A stretch of DNA of 64,000 bases from Pseudomonas kermanshahensis. GTDB taxonomy: Bacteria > Pseudomonadota > Gammaproteobacteria > Pseudomonadales > Pseudomonadaceae. Positions 8,741-17,076 of the stretch are shown here, piece after piece (position 1 is the first letter of the stretch; each line of letters starts with the position of its first letter). Where the stretch lies: positions 3,224,001-3,288,000 of the forward strand of contig NZ_JABWRY020000001.1 in the NCBI RefSeq assembly GCF_014269205.2, given 5' to 3'. The translations under genes were made by a program, and so were the position numbers. The notes beneath the pieces were generated by a model. It was not told the origin of the DNA, made no database searches, and worked only from the letters and a program-made list of their open reading frames with translations.

Positions 8741-9833
8741 TGAACTGTTCTCCATAGGTGTTGAAGCCCATCACCCGCTGCTCGCGCAAGAACGCGCCGA
8801 CCTGCTCCAGGCCGTCGTGGGCTTCCAGTTCCAGGCGCCGCAGGAAACAGTCGCAGCCAATGGTCAGCAGCAAGGGGCCCAGGCGCTGGTGCAGCCCGTC
8901 GAACAGGGTGTGCAGCTTTGGCAACAGCGGGCCCGGTGTCATGGCCGTGAGCACGATGCCGTTTTCCACCGCACAGTAGAAACTCAGGCTCAGGTCCGGG
9001 TGCACCTGCTGGATTGCCCGGACGTAATACTGATCGTGAATTCGCACCGCCAACGGGTGGGCAGCGAATACCCGGTGATCGAGCTCGGCCACCGGCACGC
9101 CGATGTGCCGGGCGTATTCCTCGGCAGCGGGTTCGGCATTGAGTTCGAAGACCCGCCGCTGAGCGCTGTCGGCGCCGGTCACCACCAGCTTTTCATCACG
9201 CGGCAGGATGTGGTGCGTGGTGAACACTTCAAAGTCGAGCCAGGTATTGACCAGCACCACTACCGCCGCGCCGCTGTGGAACGCCCCGCCGAAGTACACG
9301 TGGGTACGGGTCAGGTAGTTGTCGTCGCCGGCCGAACCGCCAAAATGCGGAATGTCCCCCAATGCCGCGCTCAGGGCGCCAAGGAACATCTCCTCGCGGC
9401 TGGACAAGCCGTCGAGCAGGGTCAAGGCAAAGCTGTGGCCTTTGATCGGCGCGAGGGTATTGCTGCGGCAGGTGCCGACCAGCCGTTCGACCATCTGCTG
9501 GGCGTCGATCAGGCTGAAGCGTTCCATTTCATCGATCAGTTCGGTGGCGATGGAAAACTGCCGATGATCGAACCCCAGCGCCGTCACGCAGTTACGGCCG
9601 TAGCCTAGCGGGGTGATTTCGCCGGCACTGGTGCAGCCCACCAGGCGAATGCCGCCGAAACCTTGTTCCAGGGCCTCGCCCAGTTCCTGCAGGTCATATT
9701 CGGCAGAACAGAAGAACAGCACGAACCCCAGGTGCGGGTGCAGCAGCTGCCGCGCCAGGTCCTGGGCTGCAAGCCGCGCATCGGTTGCCTGGGACATAGC
9801 GCTGACCACACCGTCGTTCTGGGCCTGCTGCAT
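8670..9833 (-). CDS. FIST N/C domain sensory protein (ErcS'-like)
   Basis: Cytoplasmic protein of 387 residues with FIST_N (about 35-225, including LVGCTSAGEITPLGYG and FGGSAGDDNYLTRTHVYFGG) and FIST_C (about 235-365, ending [20 protein letters not shown]). FIST domains are small-molecule sensors, thought to bind amino-acid-like ligands, usually working with kinases. It lies directly upstream of, and overlapping, the hybrid kinase gene, so it probably supplies the ligand-sensing input. GGAG is 5 bp before the ATG. A palindrome resembling the ped boxes lies 62 bp upstream. Confidence 0.87.
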   Translation of the reverse strand: MQQAQNDGVVSAMSQATDARLAAQDLARQLLHPHLGFVLFFCSAEYDLQELGEALEQGFGGIRLVGCTSAGEITPLGYGRNCVTALGFDHRQFSIATELIDEMERFSLIDAQQMVERLVGTCRSNTLAPIKGHSFALTLLDGLSSREEMFLGALSAALGDIPHFGGSAGDDNYLTRTHVYFGGAFHSGAAVVVLVNTWLDFEVFTTHHILPRDEKLVVTGADSAQRRVFELNAEPAAEEYARHIGVPVAELDHRVFAAHPLAVRIHDQYYVRAIQQVHPDLSLSFYCAVENGIVLTAMTPGPLLPKLHTLFDGLHQRLGPLLLTIGCDCFLRRLELEAHDGLEQVGAFLREQRVMGFNTYGEQFNGMHINQTFTGVAIARNRPPVSR

Positions 9834-9895
9834 CGTGGTCTCCGGCGCGGGTTGTCTGAAGGTTGAGTGTACGGAGGACGTCCCAGAGGGCGAAT

Positions 9896-9909
9896 GCTAC
9901 TTGGGTAGC
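9896..9909 (-). promoter_or_regulatory. Palindrome resembling the ped boxes, upstream of the FIST gene
   Basis: GCTAC-TTGG-GTAGC is a perfect 5-4-5 inverted repeat 62 bp before the FIST start. With flanks it agrees with the box at 5063 at 12 of 16 positions. It may be a third site for the same regulator, but the match is weaker than between the first two. Confidence 0.35.
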
Positions 9910-9976
9910 GGGTAGGCGGTTCCATGGGAGTATGGGTTGGTTGTAGGGGCCTGCCTTGGGGGGGGTGGTGGGGCGC

Positions 9977-10008
9977 AGATCGAGCGCCGCGCGGGCGGCG
10001 CTCGATCT
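9977..10008. repeat. Long hairpin repeat, GATCGAGCGCCGC type
   Basis: A 14-bp perfect stem, AGATCGAGCGCCGC / GCGGCGCTCGATCT, with a 4-base loop GCGG, between the FIST promoter and the 3' end of the porin gene. Hairpins of this sequence are a recurrent intergenic element in P. putida genomes. It may end porin transcription. Confidence 0.75.
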
Positions 10009-10054
10009 CATGGGCGCAGAAAATGCCGAGGCAAACACCTCGCCCTCCAAAACG

Positions 10055-11242
10055 CTACCAGGTCAGCACCGCCCCCAATGCAAGGGTATCGGTGTCTTCG
10101 TTCTGATCGCTGGTGTCATGCCCATCAATGGAAAACTGGTTGTACTCGGCCACCAACGTGAGGTTGTCGTTCACGTCATGAAACAGCGCCACACCCCGCG
10201 TCTCGTAATCCGCGCCACTGCCCACCACCCCGTTGCCATCGTCCTTGGTCTTGCCGTAGGACAACGCCAGGCGGTTTTTGCCAACTTTGTACGACCCTTG
10301 CAGCAGGTAGCCGTCGCTGTCGACATTGCGCAGGGTCGGCTCGCCGGCGTTGTTGGTGAAGAACGGGTTGATACCCTTGGCCTGGAAGCCGGAGCCGGTG
10401 AGCGACAGCCCGCCCATCTTCGCCTGCACGCCATAGCCGACACCTTTGGAGGTGATCGACTTGACCGTCGAGTCGGTGTTGTCCGAGGTCTGGTAGCTGC
10501 CATTGATCCAGCTGTAGATCTTGGCGCCGGCCAGGTCGAACTGGTAGGTGATCTCGCTCTCGGTGCGGGGGTTTTCCTGATAAGCCTTGCCGGTCGGGCT
10601 ACTGTCGTTGGTGTCCACCGGGTCCATGATGCCCACCGCCACGCGCAGGCCATCCATCACCGGTGTGCGGTAGGTGATCTGCGAGGTGGGGAACGGGTAC
10701 GGGTAACCGCTGCCGATGTTGCCGAACGATACCCCGCCGCCGTCCACCAGCCCCAGGCTGTCACTGACCTGGCCGTAACCGGCAAGCAGCTCGTCCAGCA
10801 GAATGTTGGAACGCGCAAACAACCCGAAGTCCTTGCCGATCAGCACCTCGCCCCACTCGGGGTTGGCCACGGTGCCGTAGAACTGACGCACGTCGATGGC
10901 GGTGTCGGTGCCGTTGGTTTCGCTGTCGTTGATGGTCACCCAGAACGAGGCACGCGCCCCGAGCTTCAGGTCATCCACCTGTTTACCCATGTTGAAGCCC
11001 AGGTAGTTGGGCAAAAAACCCATCTTCACCCGTGACTGGCGGCGGTCGAATTGATCGCCCGCCCGGTCGACATCACTGTTGACGTAAAAGGCATTGATGT
11101 AGCCGTCGGTGGAAAACGTGGTCTGGTCCTTGTCGTACAGCATGATCTCGGCCTCGGCGACGCCGCTCAGGCCCAGGGTCGAAAGGCTGGCGATGACAGC
11201 CGTCAGGATACGAGGCGATAGTTTCTTATTGTTGTTGTGCAT
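10055..11242 (-). CDS. Outer-membrane porin
   Basis: Protein of 395 residues. Start 11242 is chosen because GGAG lies 7 bp upstream and a signal peptide follows (MHNNNKKLSPRILTAVIA..., cleavage near AEA). The mature chain alternates short amphipathic strands and glycine-rich turns and ends LALGAVLTW with a terminal aromatic residue, as expected of a 16-strand Gram-negative porin. It is rich in Asp/Asn/Gly. It lies downstream of the bioregion for alcohol sensing but its substrate cannot be read from the sequence. It stands alone on the minus strand, with a 215-bp gap to the kinase gene behind it. Confidence 0.82.
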   Translation of the reverse strand: MHNNNKKLSPRILTAVIASLSTLGLSGVAEAEIMLYDKDQTTFSTDGYINAFYVNSDVDRAGDQFDRRQSRVKMGFLPNYLGFNMGKQVDDLKLGARASFWVTINDSETNGTDTAIDVRQFYGTVANPEWGEVLIGKDFGLFARSNILLDELLAGYGQVSDSLGLVDGGGVSFGNIGSGYPYPFPTSQITYRTPVMDGLRVAVGIMDPVDTNDSSPTGKAYQENPRTESEITYQFDLAGAKIYSWINGSYQTSDNTDSTVKSITSKGVGYGVQAKMGGLSLTGSGFQAKGINPFFTNNAGEPTLRNVDSDGYLLQGSYKVGKNRLALSYGKTKDDGNGVVGSGADYETRGVALFHDVNDNLTLVAEYNQFSIDGHDTSDQNEDTDTLALGAVLTW

Positions 11243-11457
11243 GACGCGCTCCAAAAACGTGGGCTCGGTGTTGGAGGCGATTATCAGAAGCAGGCACACC
11301 GCTCGGTACGCTGCCTTGGAGGGGGTTGCAGGCTGCTTTGGGCCGGCGCGCGTGGCGCGATGATTAAGGCCCGAGACCGGCTTAGACCAGGAGGCAACAC
11401 CAAGGGTGTACGCCTGATGATCAGCGAAGGATCAATACCCCAGGCTGAAGCGCCCGC

Positions 11458-12822
11458 TCACCGCAAGGGCAGTGACAACGTTGCGGCCAACCCGCCGTTG
11501 GCGCGATTGTCCAGGCGTACCTGCCCGCCCATCCGCTCGATGATGGTGGCCACGATCGAGAGCCCGAGCCCTGCCCCATTCGGGCTGTTGCGGCTGTAGA
11601 AACGCTCGAACACACGGGTGAGGCTGGCCTTGTCGATGCCCGGCCCATCGTCGTCGACAGTCAGCTCGAAACGACTGCCCAAGCGCTTGAGTGAAACCGT
11701 GATACGCCCGCCGGGTGGCGAGTGCTCGACCGCGTTGGAGACCAAGTTCTGCAATGCGATACCCAACGCGCCGGCATCGATCGCCAGGTGAAGATCACCC
11801 TCGCCAATCTCCAGCGATGGCTCAAGGCCGCGGTCCAGTATCCAGGGGGTGAGCTCTGCCAGGATATCGGTGACGACCTCGCCCAGATCGACCTCGGTGG
11901 TGGCACGCTGACCGAGGCGCGGTTCGACCCGGGCCAGGGTCAGCAACTGGTTGACCACCCGGGTCAGGCGGTCGACGCCGCCAATCAGGTAGCCCAAGGC
12001 TTTCTGCCGCTCGGCATCGGTATTGGCGGCCTGGGCGTTCTGCGCATGCAGGCGGAGGATGGCCAGCGGCGTGCGCATTTCATGGGCCGCATCGGCAATG
12101 AACCGGTGCTCACGGCGCAGCAGGTCCTCGATGTGCGCCAACAGGCGGTTGATGGCGGCCTGCATGGGTTCCAGCTCCGACGGCAGCGGCACCAGTTGCA
12201 GGGGTTCGAGCGAGTCGGCATGCCGTGCGCGAATGACATTGGCCATGTTCTGCAACGGGCGCAGGCCCCAGCCAATGGCAGCCCAGACCAACAACGCCAA
12301 GCCCAGGCTGCCCAACAGGAACGGGAACAACGTATGGCGCACGATGCGGTCGATCAGGTCGAAGCGCACATCATCGCGCTCGCCCACCCAGATCATCCAG
12401 TGCTTTTCCGGCACTGGCAGAACGAAACCGCGCCATTGCTCGCCCTCACTGGAAAAATCATAAAAACCCGGCGCCGTGGGCGGTGGGTCGAGTGTCGGTG
12501 CACTGGGCGTGTGCACCAGCAGCCCTGCCCCGTCCCCCCAGACCTGGAACGCCAGTTTGCTTTCATAAGGGTGCCCAACCCGGTGGCGCCCGGCCTTGCT
12601 CAGTGCCTCGTTGAACGCGCGATACAGTTGCTCGCGGTTGCCCTCCTGCACCGGCAAGCTCATCACCCCCTGTAGCAGCCGTGCATTCTGCGCCAGGTGG
12701 GCATCGTAGACCTCGTTGATCTCGCGCCGGCTGTCATGGTAGTTGTACAGCGCCAGCAGCCCTGTACCGAGCAACATCAGCACCATCACCCGCCACAGCG
12801 TGCGTTGACGCAGTGAGCTCAT
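11458..12822 (-). CDS. QseC-like sensor histidine kinase
   Basis: Inner-membrane kinase of 454 residues: TM1 ~11-27, periplasmic domain ~28-162, TM2 ~163-186, HAMP ~187-238, HisKA with phospho-His247 in AHEMRTPLAILRLHAQ, HATPase (N box LVSNAVEHS, G1 DDDGPGID, G2 NGAGLGLSI). The start overlaps the end of the regulator gene by four bases (ATGA). It is the last gene of the seven-gene operon that begins at 17743, so its signal is probably the product or a precursor made by that operon; this is inference. Confidence 0.88.
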   Translation of the reverse strand: MSSLRQRTLWRVMVLMLLGTGLLALYNYHDSRREINEVYDAHLAQNARLLQGVMSLPVQEGNREQLYRAFNEALSKAGRHRVGHPYESKLAFQVWGDGAGLLVHTPSAPTLDPPPTAPGFYDFSSEGEQWRGFVLPVPEKHWMIWVGERDDVRFDLIDRIVRHTLFPFLLGSLGLALLVWAAIGWGLRPLQNMANVIRARHADSLEPLQLVPLPSELEPMQAAINRLLAHIEDLLRREHRFIADAAHEMRTPLAILRLHAQNAQAANTDAERQKALGYLIGGVDRLTRVVNQLLTLARVEPRLGQRATTEVDLGEVVTDILAELTPWILDRGLEPSLEIGEGDLHLAIDAGALGIALQNLVSNAVEHSPPGGRITVSLKRLGSRFELTVDDDGPGIDKASLTRVFERFYSRNSPNGAGLGLSIVATIIERMGGQVRLDNRANGGLAATLSLPLR

Positions 12823-13481
12823 ACCTTGCCCTCGACCAGATAGCCGATGCCGCGAACGGTGCGGATCAGGCCGTTGAACAGTTTTTTGCGCAGTTGGTAG
12901 ATGTTCACCTCCAGGGTATTGCTCTCCGGTTCCTCGTCCCAGCCGTACAGCAACTGGGTCAGGCGCTCACGGGTGAACACCTTGCCCGGCTGCGCCAGCA
13001 ACTCGTGCAGCAACCGGTACTCCTTGGGCGTCAAGACCACGGGCAGGCCGTTGTAGTGGACCTGCTGAGTGCTGGGGTCAAGGGTCACTCCGGCGTGCTC
13101 GATGAGCACCTTGGCCCGCCCGGCGCTGCGCCTGAGCAGCGCGCGCAGGCGGGCCTTGAGTTCGTTGAGGTCGAACGGCTTGACCAGGTAGTCGTCGGCG
13201 CCAGCATCCAGCCCGACGACGCGGTCATCGGTGGCATCACGGGCGGTGAGCACCAACACCGGCAGGCTGTCGCCCCCCGCCCTGAGCCGGCGCAGCAACT
13301 CGATGCCGTCCAAGCGCGGCAGGCCCAGGTCGAGGATGGCCAGGTCAAATGCCTCGTGCTGCAGGGCATGCAGCCCGCTCACGCCATCGCGCAACCAATC
13401 GAGGGTGTAGCCCTCTTGGCGCAAGCCGTCGCAAATCCCCTCGCCCAGTGCGGTGTCGTCCTCAACCAGCAGCAGCCGCAT
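12819..13481 (-). CDS. OmpR-family response regulator (QseB/PmrA-like)
   Basis: DNA-binding regulator of 220 residues: receiver with Asp8/Asp9, phospho-acceptor Asp51 in LAILDLGLPRLDG, Thr in LVLTARD and Lys in DYLVKPF; C-terminal winged helix (about 125-218, LTPKEYRLLHELL, SNTLEVNIYQLRKKL, IRTVRGIGYLVEG). It lies 2 bp after the TPR gene and overlaps its kinase. Its probable target is the 11-bp-period direct repeat at 17787-17805 in the promoter of its own operon. Confidence 0.9.
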   Translation of the reverse strand: MRLLLVEDDTALGEGICDGLRQEGYTLDWLRDGVSGLHALQHEAFDLAILDLGLPRLDGIELLRRLRAGGDSLPVLVLTARDATDDRVVGLDAGADDYLVKPFDLNELKARLRALLRRSAGRAKVLIEHAGVTLDPSTQQVHYNGLPVVLTPKEYRLLHELLAQPGKVFTRERLTQLLYGWDEEPESNTLEVNIYQLRKKLFNGLIRTVRGIGYLVEGKV

Positions 13482-13483
13482 GT

Positions 13484-14125
13484 TCAGTCCTGTTTGTCCT
13501 TGATGGCTTTGAGTAAAGCATCGATATCGCCACGCCGGCCCTGGTCGGCCAGTTCACGCCCTGGCCGAGGCGGGGCCTGCCGCGCTTTCTGAAGGGCCGC
13601 GGTGGCTTCGGCATAGCGTTTTTGCCGGTAAAGATGATCGGCCCAGAAGTAATTGCTGTCGATACCGTTGGGGTTGATCTGCAGCGCCTTGCGCAGCAAG
13701 GCATCAGCCTTGTCACTGTCGCCGAAGCCGATGGGCCAGCCGGGTACCTGGTCGTACAAGGTCCCCAGGCTGGTGTAAGCGGACCCTTGCAAGGCGGTGG
13801 GCTCCATTTCAATCGCCTGCTCCAGGCTCGCCTTGGCGGCCTTGACCTTGCCCAGCGCACCGAGGCCGCCGATGGCTCCGGCCCAACTGCTGTTGATGAT
13901 GCCGTCCCAGATCAAGGGTTCGGCCGACCCTGGGTGCTGGTGGACCAAGGCCGAGGCGTCGCTCGACAGTTTTTCGAAGGCATCGGCGCGCTTGTCCTTG
14001 GGCGTCTGATACTGGATCTGCGCCCAGCGTTGCTGCAGCGCGGCCAACTGCTGCGTGCCCGCCTGGTCCAGCGCCCAGGTCAGGGGTGTGAAGGCCAGCA
14101 GCCCGACAACGAACAGACGTTTCAT
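13484..14125 (-). CDS. Periplasmic TPR-like protein
   Basis: Protein of 213 residues with a signal peptide (MKRLFVVGLLAFTPLTWA) and helical repeat sequence: KAAKASLEQAIEMEPTALQG, then KADALLRKALQINPNG and YAEATAALQKARQAPP, which fit two or three TPR units. No catalytic motif is visible. ATGA overlap with the SDR gene and the 2-bp gap to the regulator place it firmly in the operon. A periplasmic scaffold or signal-handling role next to the sensor kinase is possible but not shown. Confidence 0.75.
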   Translation of the reverse strand: MKRLFVVGLLAFTPLTWALDQAGTQQLAALQQRWAQIQYQTPKDKRADAFEKLSSDASALVHQHPGSAEPLIWDGIINSSWAGAIGGLGALGKVKAAKASLEQAIEMEPTALQGSAYTSLGTLYDQVPGWPIGFGDSDKADALLRKALQINPNGIDSNYFWADHLYRQKRYAEATAALQKARQAPPRPGRELADQGRRGDIDALLKAIKDKQD

Positions 14126-14928
14126 TTGAGCGACTCCTTGGAATGGCTACCGATGTAGCGACGAATAACCGGCAGTTGCTTGCGCAGAGCGCGGTCCACC
14201 ACGCCGGGCAGCATGCCGTTGATGCGTACGAAGAGCTTTTCTGGCCAGCCGAGGTAGAGCTCGCTGCGTTCGGACTGAACCGCCTGCAGGACGGCGCGGG
14301 CCACGTCGGCGGGGTCGTCCATGCCGACCTTCAGCGCTTCGTTGAGCGCCGTGGCTGCACTGCTGTTCATCGCCGTGCGCGTCGCCCTGGGGGCCGCGTA
14401 CAGCACGTTCACCGAGGTATCGGCCAGTTCGCGGCGCAGCGCCTCGGAGAACCCACGCAGGGCAAACTTGCTGGCGCAGTAAGTGGCATAACCCGGGTAG
14501 CCGATAGAACCGTAGGTCGAGCCGACATTGACCACCAGCGCCTTGGGTTGCGCACGCAGTAGTGGCAGGCAGACACGCGTGAGCTGCAAGGCCGCCTTGA
14601 TGTTGATGTCCAGCAGTTCGTCGAGGGCCTGCTCGTCGAGTTGGTCGAGCAAGGCAAAGCGATTGACGCCGGCAGCGTTGATCAGCACGTTGACACCGCC
14701 CATGTCCCGGGCACGGGCGAGCACCTGCTCACGGCCGTCAGGGGTACGCAAGTCGGCCGACTGCCAGCGCAGCCTGTCAGGGTAGTGGTTCATCAGGCTG
14801 GCGAGCTTGCCCATCTGCCGGCTCACCGCCAGTACCCGGGCACCGGCTGCGCACAACTGCTCGGCCAATTGCAGGCCAATGCCGCCGCTGGCGCCGGTCA
14901 GCACTACCACGGATTCAGACAAGCGCAT
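14122..14928 (-). CDS. Short-chain dehydrogenase/reductase
   Basis: NAD(P)-dependent oxidoreductase of 268 residues. Start 14928 is preferred to 14961 because AGAGG lies before it and the Rossmann fold begins at once (MRLSESVVVLTGASGGIG). TGASGGIG is the cofactor loop, NAAGVN follows, Ser in VNVGSTYGS, and the catalytic pair is in YATYCASK. The C-terminal region (LFVRINGMLPGVVDRALRKQ) resembles acyl-chain SDRs of the classical family. It overlaps the diiron-enzyme gene upstream by 14 bases. It likely reduces an intermediate of the operon's pathway; the substrate is unknown. Confidence 0.88.
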   Translation of the reverse strand: MRLSESVVVLTGASGGIGLQLAEQLCAAGARVLAVSRQMGKLASLMNHYPDRLRWQSADLRTPDGREQVLARARDMGGVNVLINAAGVNRFALLDQLDEQALDELLDINIKAALQLTRVCLPLLRAQPKALVVNVGSTYGSIGYPGYATYCASKFALRGFSEALRRELADTSVNVLYAAPRATRTAMNSSAATALNEALKVGMDDPADVARAVLQAVQSERSELYLGWPEKLFVRINGMLPGVVDRALRKQLPVIRRYIGSHSKESLK

Positions 14929-15604
14929 GGTGCACCTCTTGCTGGCCCAGTTGGCTGCCACGCGGCAACCCCTGGAACATCTCGGTGTACAGGCGGTACA
15001 CCACCCTGGCGGCGTGGACCACCGCCTGCTGATCGTCAGCAGTGTCCAGGCGGTCCATCAGGCGCTTGTAGGTCACCATATGGTCCTGGTCCAGCGCACC
15101 GTGAGAACTGAGGTAGCTGAACGCCTTGTCCGGCAGCGCCAGGGTACGCTGGATGCTGCCAGCGGCATGAGTTGCCAAGGCAATGCTGGTGCCTTCAAGT
15201 ACGTTGACCATGCCAAACAACCCGACCGGGTTGCCGCGGGCGATCAGGTCGTAGAGGTAGGCGACCATCAATTCGATCGCCATTGCCGGTCGGCCGTCAC
15301 GCACCGCTTCCCAGTTACCCCCACAGGCATCGATATCGTTGAGAATCCACTGCTCGTGGCCGTACTCCTCCTCGATGTACTCGCACACGGCGCCGCGCAG
15401 CCACTCCAGGCGTGATGGCAAGCGTGCGCCGCACGCCATCATCAGTGGCACGGTGTGACGCACATGGTGATACGCCTGGGTCAGGAAGGCGACGTAGCTG
15501 TCCAGGCTGACCTGGCCGGCCAAGGCTTCACGGATCACCGGCACACTGAACAGTGCCTGGCGCTCGTCGGTGGTTTGCAATTGCAGCGTGTCGAAAAAGG
15601 ACAT
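14915..15604 (-). CDS. Heme-oxygenase-like diiron oxidase/oxygenase (TenA/UndA-related)
   Basis: Protein of 229 residues from the ATG at 15604, which has GTGAGG 6 bp upstream; a GTG at 15616 is less likely. All-helical TenA-like fold. Candidate metal ligands of the heme-oxygenase-like diiron (HDO) group are present: E-x2-H in EEEYGHEQW, a Glu in VLEGTSIALA and D-x2-H in LDQDHMVTY. Members of this group include UndA, which decarboxylates fatty acids, and several N-oxygenases. Position between an acyl-AMP ligase and an SDR suggests an acyl or amine substrate; the reaction is not known. Confidence 0.75.
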   Translation of the reverse strand: MSFFDTLQLQTTDERQALFSVPVIREALAGQVSLDSYVAFLTQAYHHVRHTVPLMMACGARLPSRLEWLRGAVCEYIEEEYGHEQWILNDIDACGGNWEAVRDGRPAMAIELMVAYLYDLIARGNPVGLFGMVNVLEGTSIALATHAAGSIQRTLALPDKAFSYLSSHGALDQDHMVTYKRLMDRLDTADDQQAVVHAARVVYRLYTEMFQGLPRGSQLGQQEVHHALV

Positions 15605-15612
15605 GGCGAACC

Positions 15613-17076
15613 TCACAATGGGATGTCGGATAACAAGCCTTGGTAGTGCTGCAAAATGGCCTCGCGCCGTGGGCGGCCATTGGCGGTCAGGGTGCCATCA
15701 GCGCAGCTGAGGGGGCTGGGTAAGCGTCGCCAGGCATGAACCCGGGCGTAGTCAGGCAGTGACGCATTGCTGTGCTGCACGGCCTGTTCGATCGTGGCAT
15801 CAGGGGTACTGGGATCCAGTGGCCAGAGCAGTGCCACATTGCGCGGCATGCCCTCGCCGTGCACGAACGCCTGGGCGATGACGCCACTTTGGGTCAGTTC
15901 GGCCTCCACCCACTCCGGGTTGACGTTGCGCCCGAAACTGGTGATGAACTGGTGCTTCTTGCGCCCGTTCAGGTACAGGTAGCCGTCCTGATCGACATAG
16001 CCGAGGTCACCGGTGGCCCACCATGGCGTGGACACAGGGGCTTCGCCCAGGTAGCCGAGCAGGAGCGAACCTGCCACCAGCACCTCACCGTCGTCGGCGA
16101 TGCGCACCTGCACATGGGGCAGTGGCTTGCCGACACTGCCGAGGCGCTGGGCGCCGGGGCGGTTCAACGCCACCACCGAAGCGCATTCGGACAGGCCATA
16201 GCCCTCGAACACCGGTAAGCCGATCGCTTCGGCCCTTGCCAGCAGGCTGGGCGAAACCCGCGCGCCCCCGACGGCGACGAAGCGCAGCGGCCCCACCTGC
16301 ATGACGCTGCGCTCAATGGCGGTAATCAGCCCCATTAACAGCTGCGGCACCAGAATCAAGCTTTGGGCGCCACTCAACGCAATGGCACTCAGCAAGCGCT
16401 TGAAGTCGACCTGGCTCGCGCCCCCCATGCCCAATTGCACCTGGGGATAGAGTTGCACGCATGCCCCTGCGATCAGCGCGGCGTACACACCAAGGTTTTC
16501 CAGCAGCACGCCAAACGGCAGCACCGCCAGATAGCGCTGGGGGGCGCTCGGCCGGCTGGCGGCTTCAAGTTCCCGGGCCACGCGCAGCATGGCATCGGCA
16601 CCCAGGCAAACGCCTTTGGGCTGGCCCGTGCTGCCAGAGGTGTAGGTGATCTTGGCGGTACCGCTGGGCAGCGCCACCTCCCCACCAACAGGCCGGGCCC
16701 AAAACGCGTCCTGCTGGACAAACCCCAACTCGGCGAGCGTATCTATCCACTGCGCCTCGCACAGCACATGGCTGGCGCCGCTTTGCCCGATACAATGCCT
16801 GAATTGTGCAGTACTGAAGAACCCAGGGACGATCACGCAAGGGCGCTCGGCAAACAACGCCGCCAAGTCCCAGAACAGCAGTTCGGGGCCGTTATCCAGG
16901 GCCAATACCAAGGGGCCTCCCGATTGCGCACGCAAGGTATGGGCCCGTGCTTCGACTTCAGCCAGCAGTTGCCGGAAGGTGAAGCGCCCTGCTACACCTT
17001 GCACGGCTACGGCCCGCTCCTGTTCACTTGCATACTTGAACAGCAACTGACGGAAGTACTGCAGCTCATGCGGCAT
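15613..17076 (-). CDS. AMP-dependent acyl ligase (ANL superfamily)
   Basis: Adenylating enzyme of 487 residues. Start 17076 is chosen by GAGGAG 9 bp upstream; it overlaps the preceding gene by 11 bases. Motifs in order: P-loop YTSGSTGQPKG, VFEGYGLSECASVV, ATGDLGYVDQDGYLYLNGR, and GRNVNPEWVEAEL in the C-terminal hinge. The usual C-terminal catalytic Lys is probably in LTANGRPRREAIL, where the common GK is GR; this deserves checking. No carrier-protein domain is fused and none is encoded nearby. It should activate a carboxylic acid for the neighbouring enzymes. Confidence 0.85.
   Translation of the reverse strand: MPHELQYFRQLLFKYASEQERAVAVQGVAGRFTFRQLLAEVEARAHTLRAQSGGPLVLALDNGPELLFWDLAALFAERPCVIVPGFFSTAQFRHCIGQSGASHVLCEAQWIDTLAELGFVQQDAFWARPVGGEVALPSGTAKITYTSGSTGQPKGVCLGADAMLRVARELEAASRPSAPQRYLAVLPFGVLLENLGVYAALIAGACVQLYPQVQLGMGGASQVDFKRLLSAIALSGAQSLILVPQLLMGLITAIERSVMQVGPLRFVAVGGARVSPSLLARAEAIGLPVFEGYGLSECASVVALNRPGAQRLGSVGKPLPHVQVRIADDGEVLVAGSLLLGYLGEAPVSTPWWATGDLGYVDQDGYLYLNGRKKHQFITSFGRNVNPEWVEAELTQSGVIAQAFVHGEGMPRNVALLWPLDPSTPDATIEQAVQHSNASLPDYARVHAWRRLPSPLSCADGTLTANGRPRREAILQHYQGLLSDIPL

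Noticed and set aside
9956..11035. 359-codon plus-strand frame opposite the porin
   Set aside because: Antisense shadow of a GC-rich gene; the porin strand has signal peptide, ribosome site and barrel pattern.
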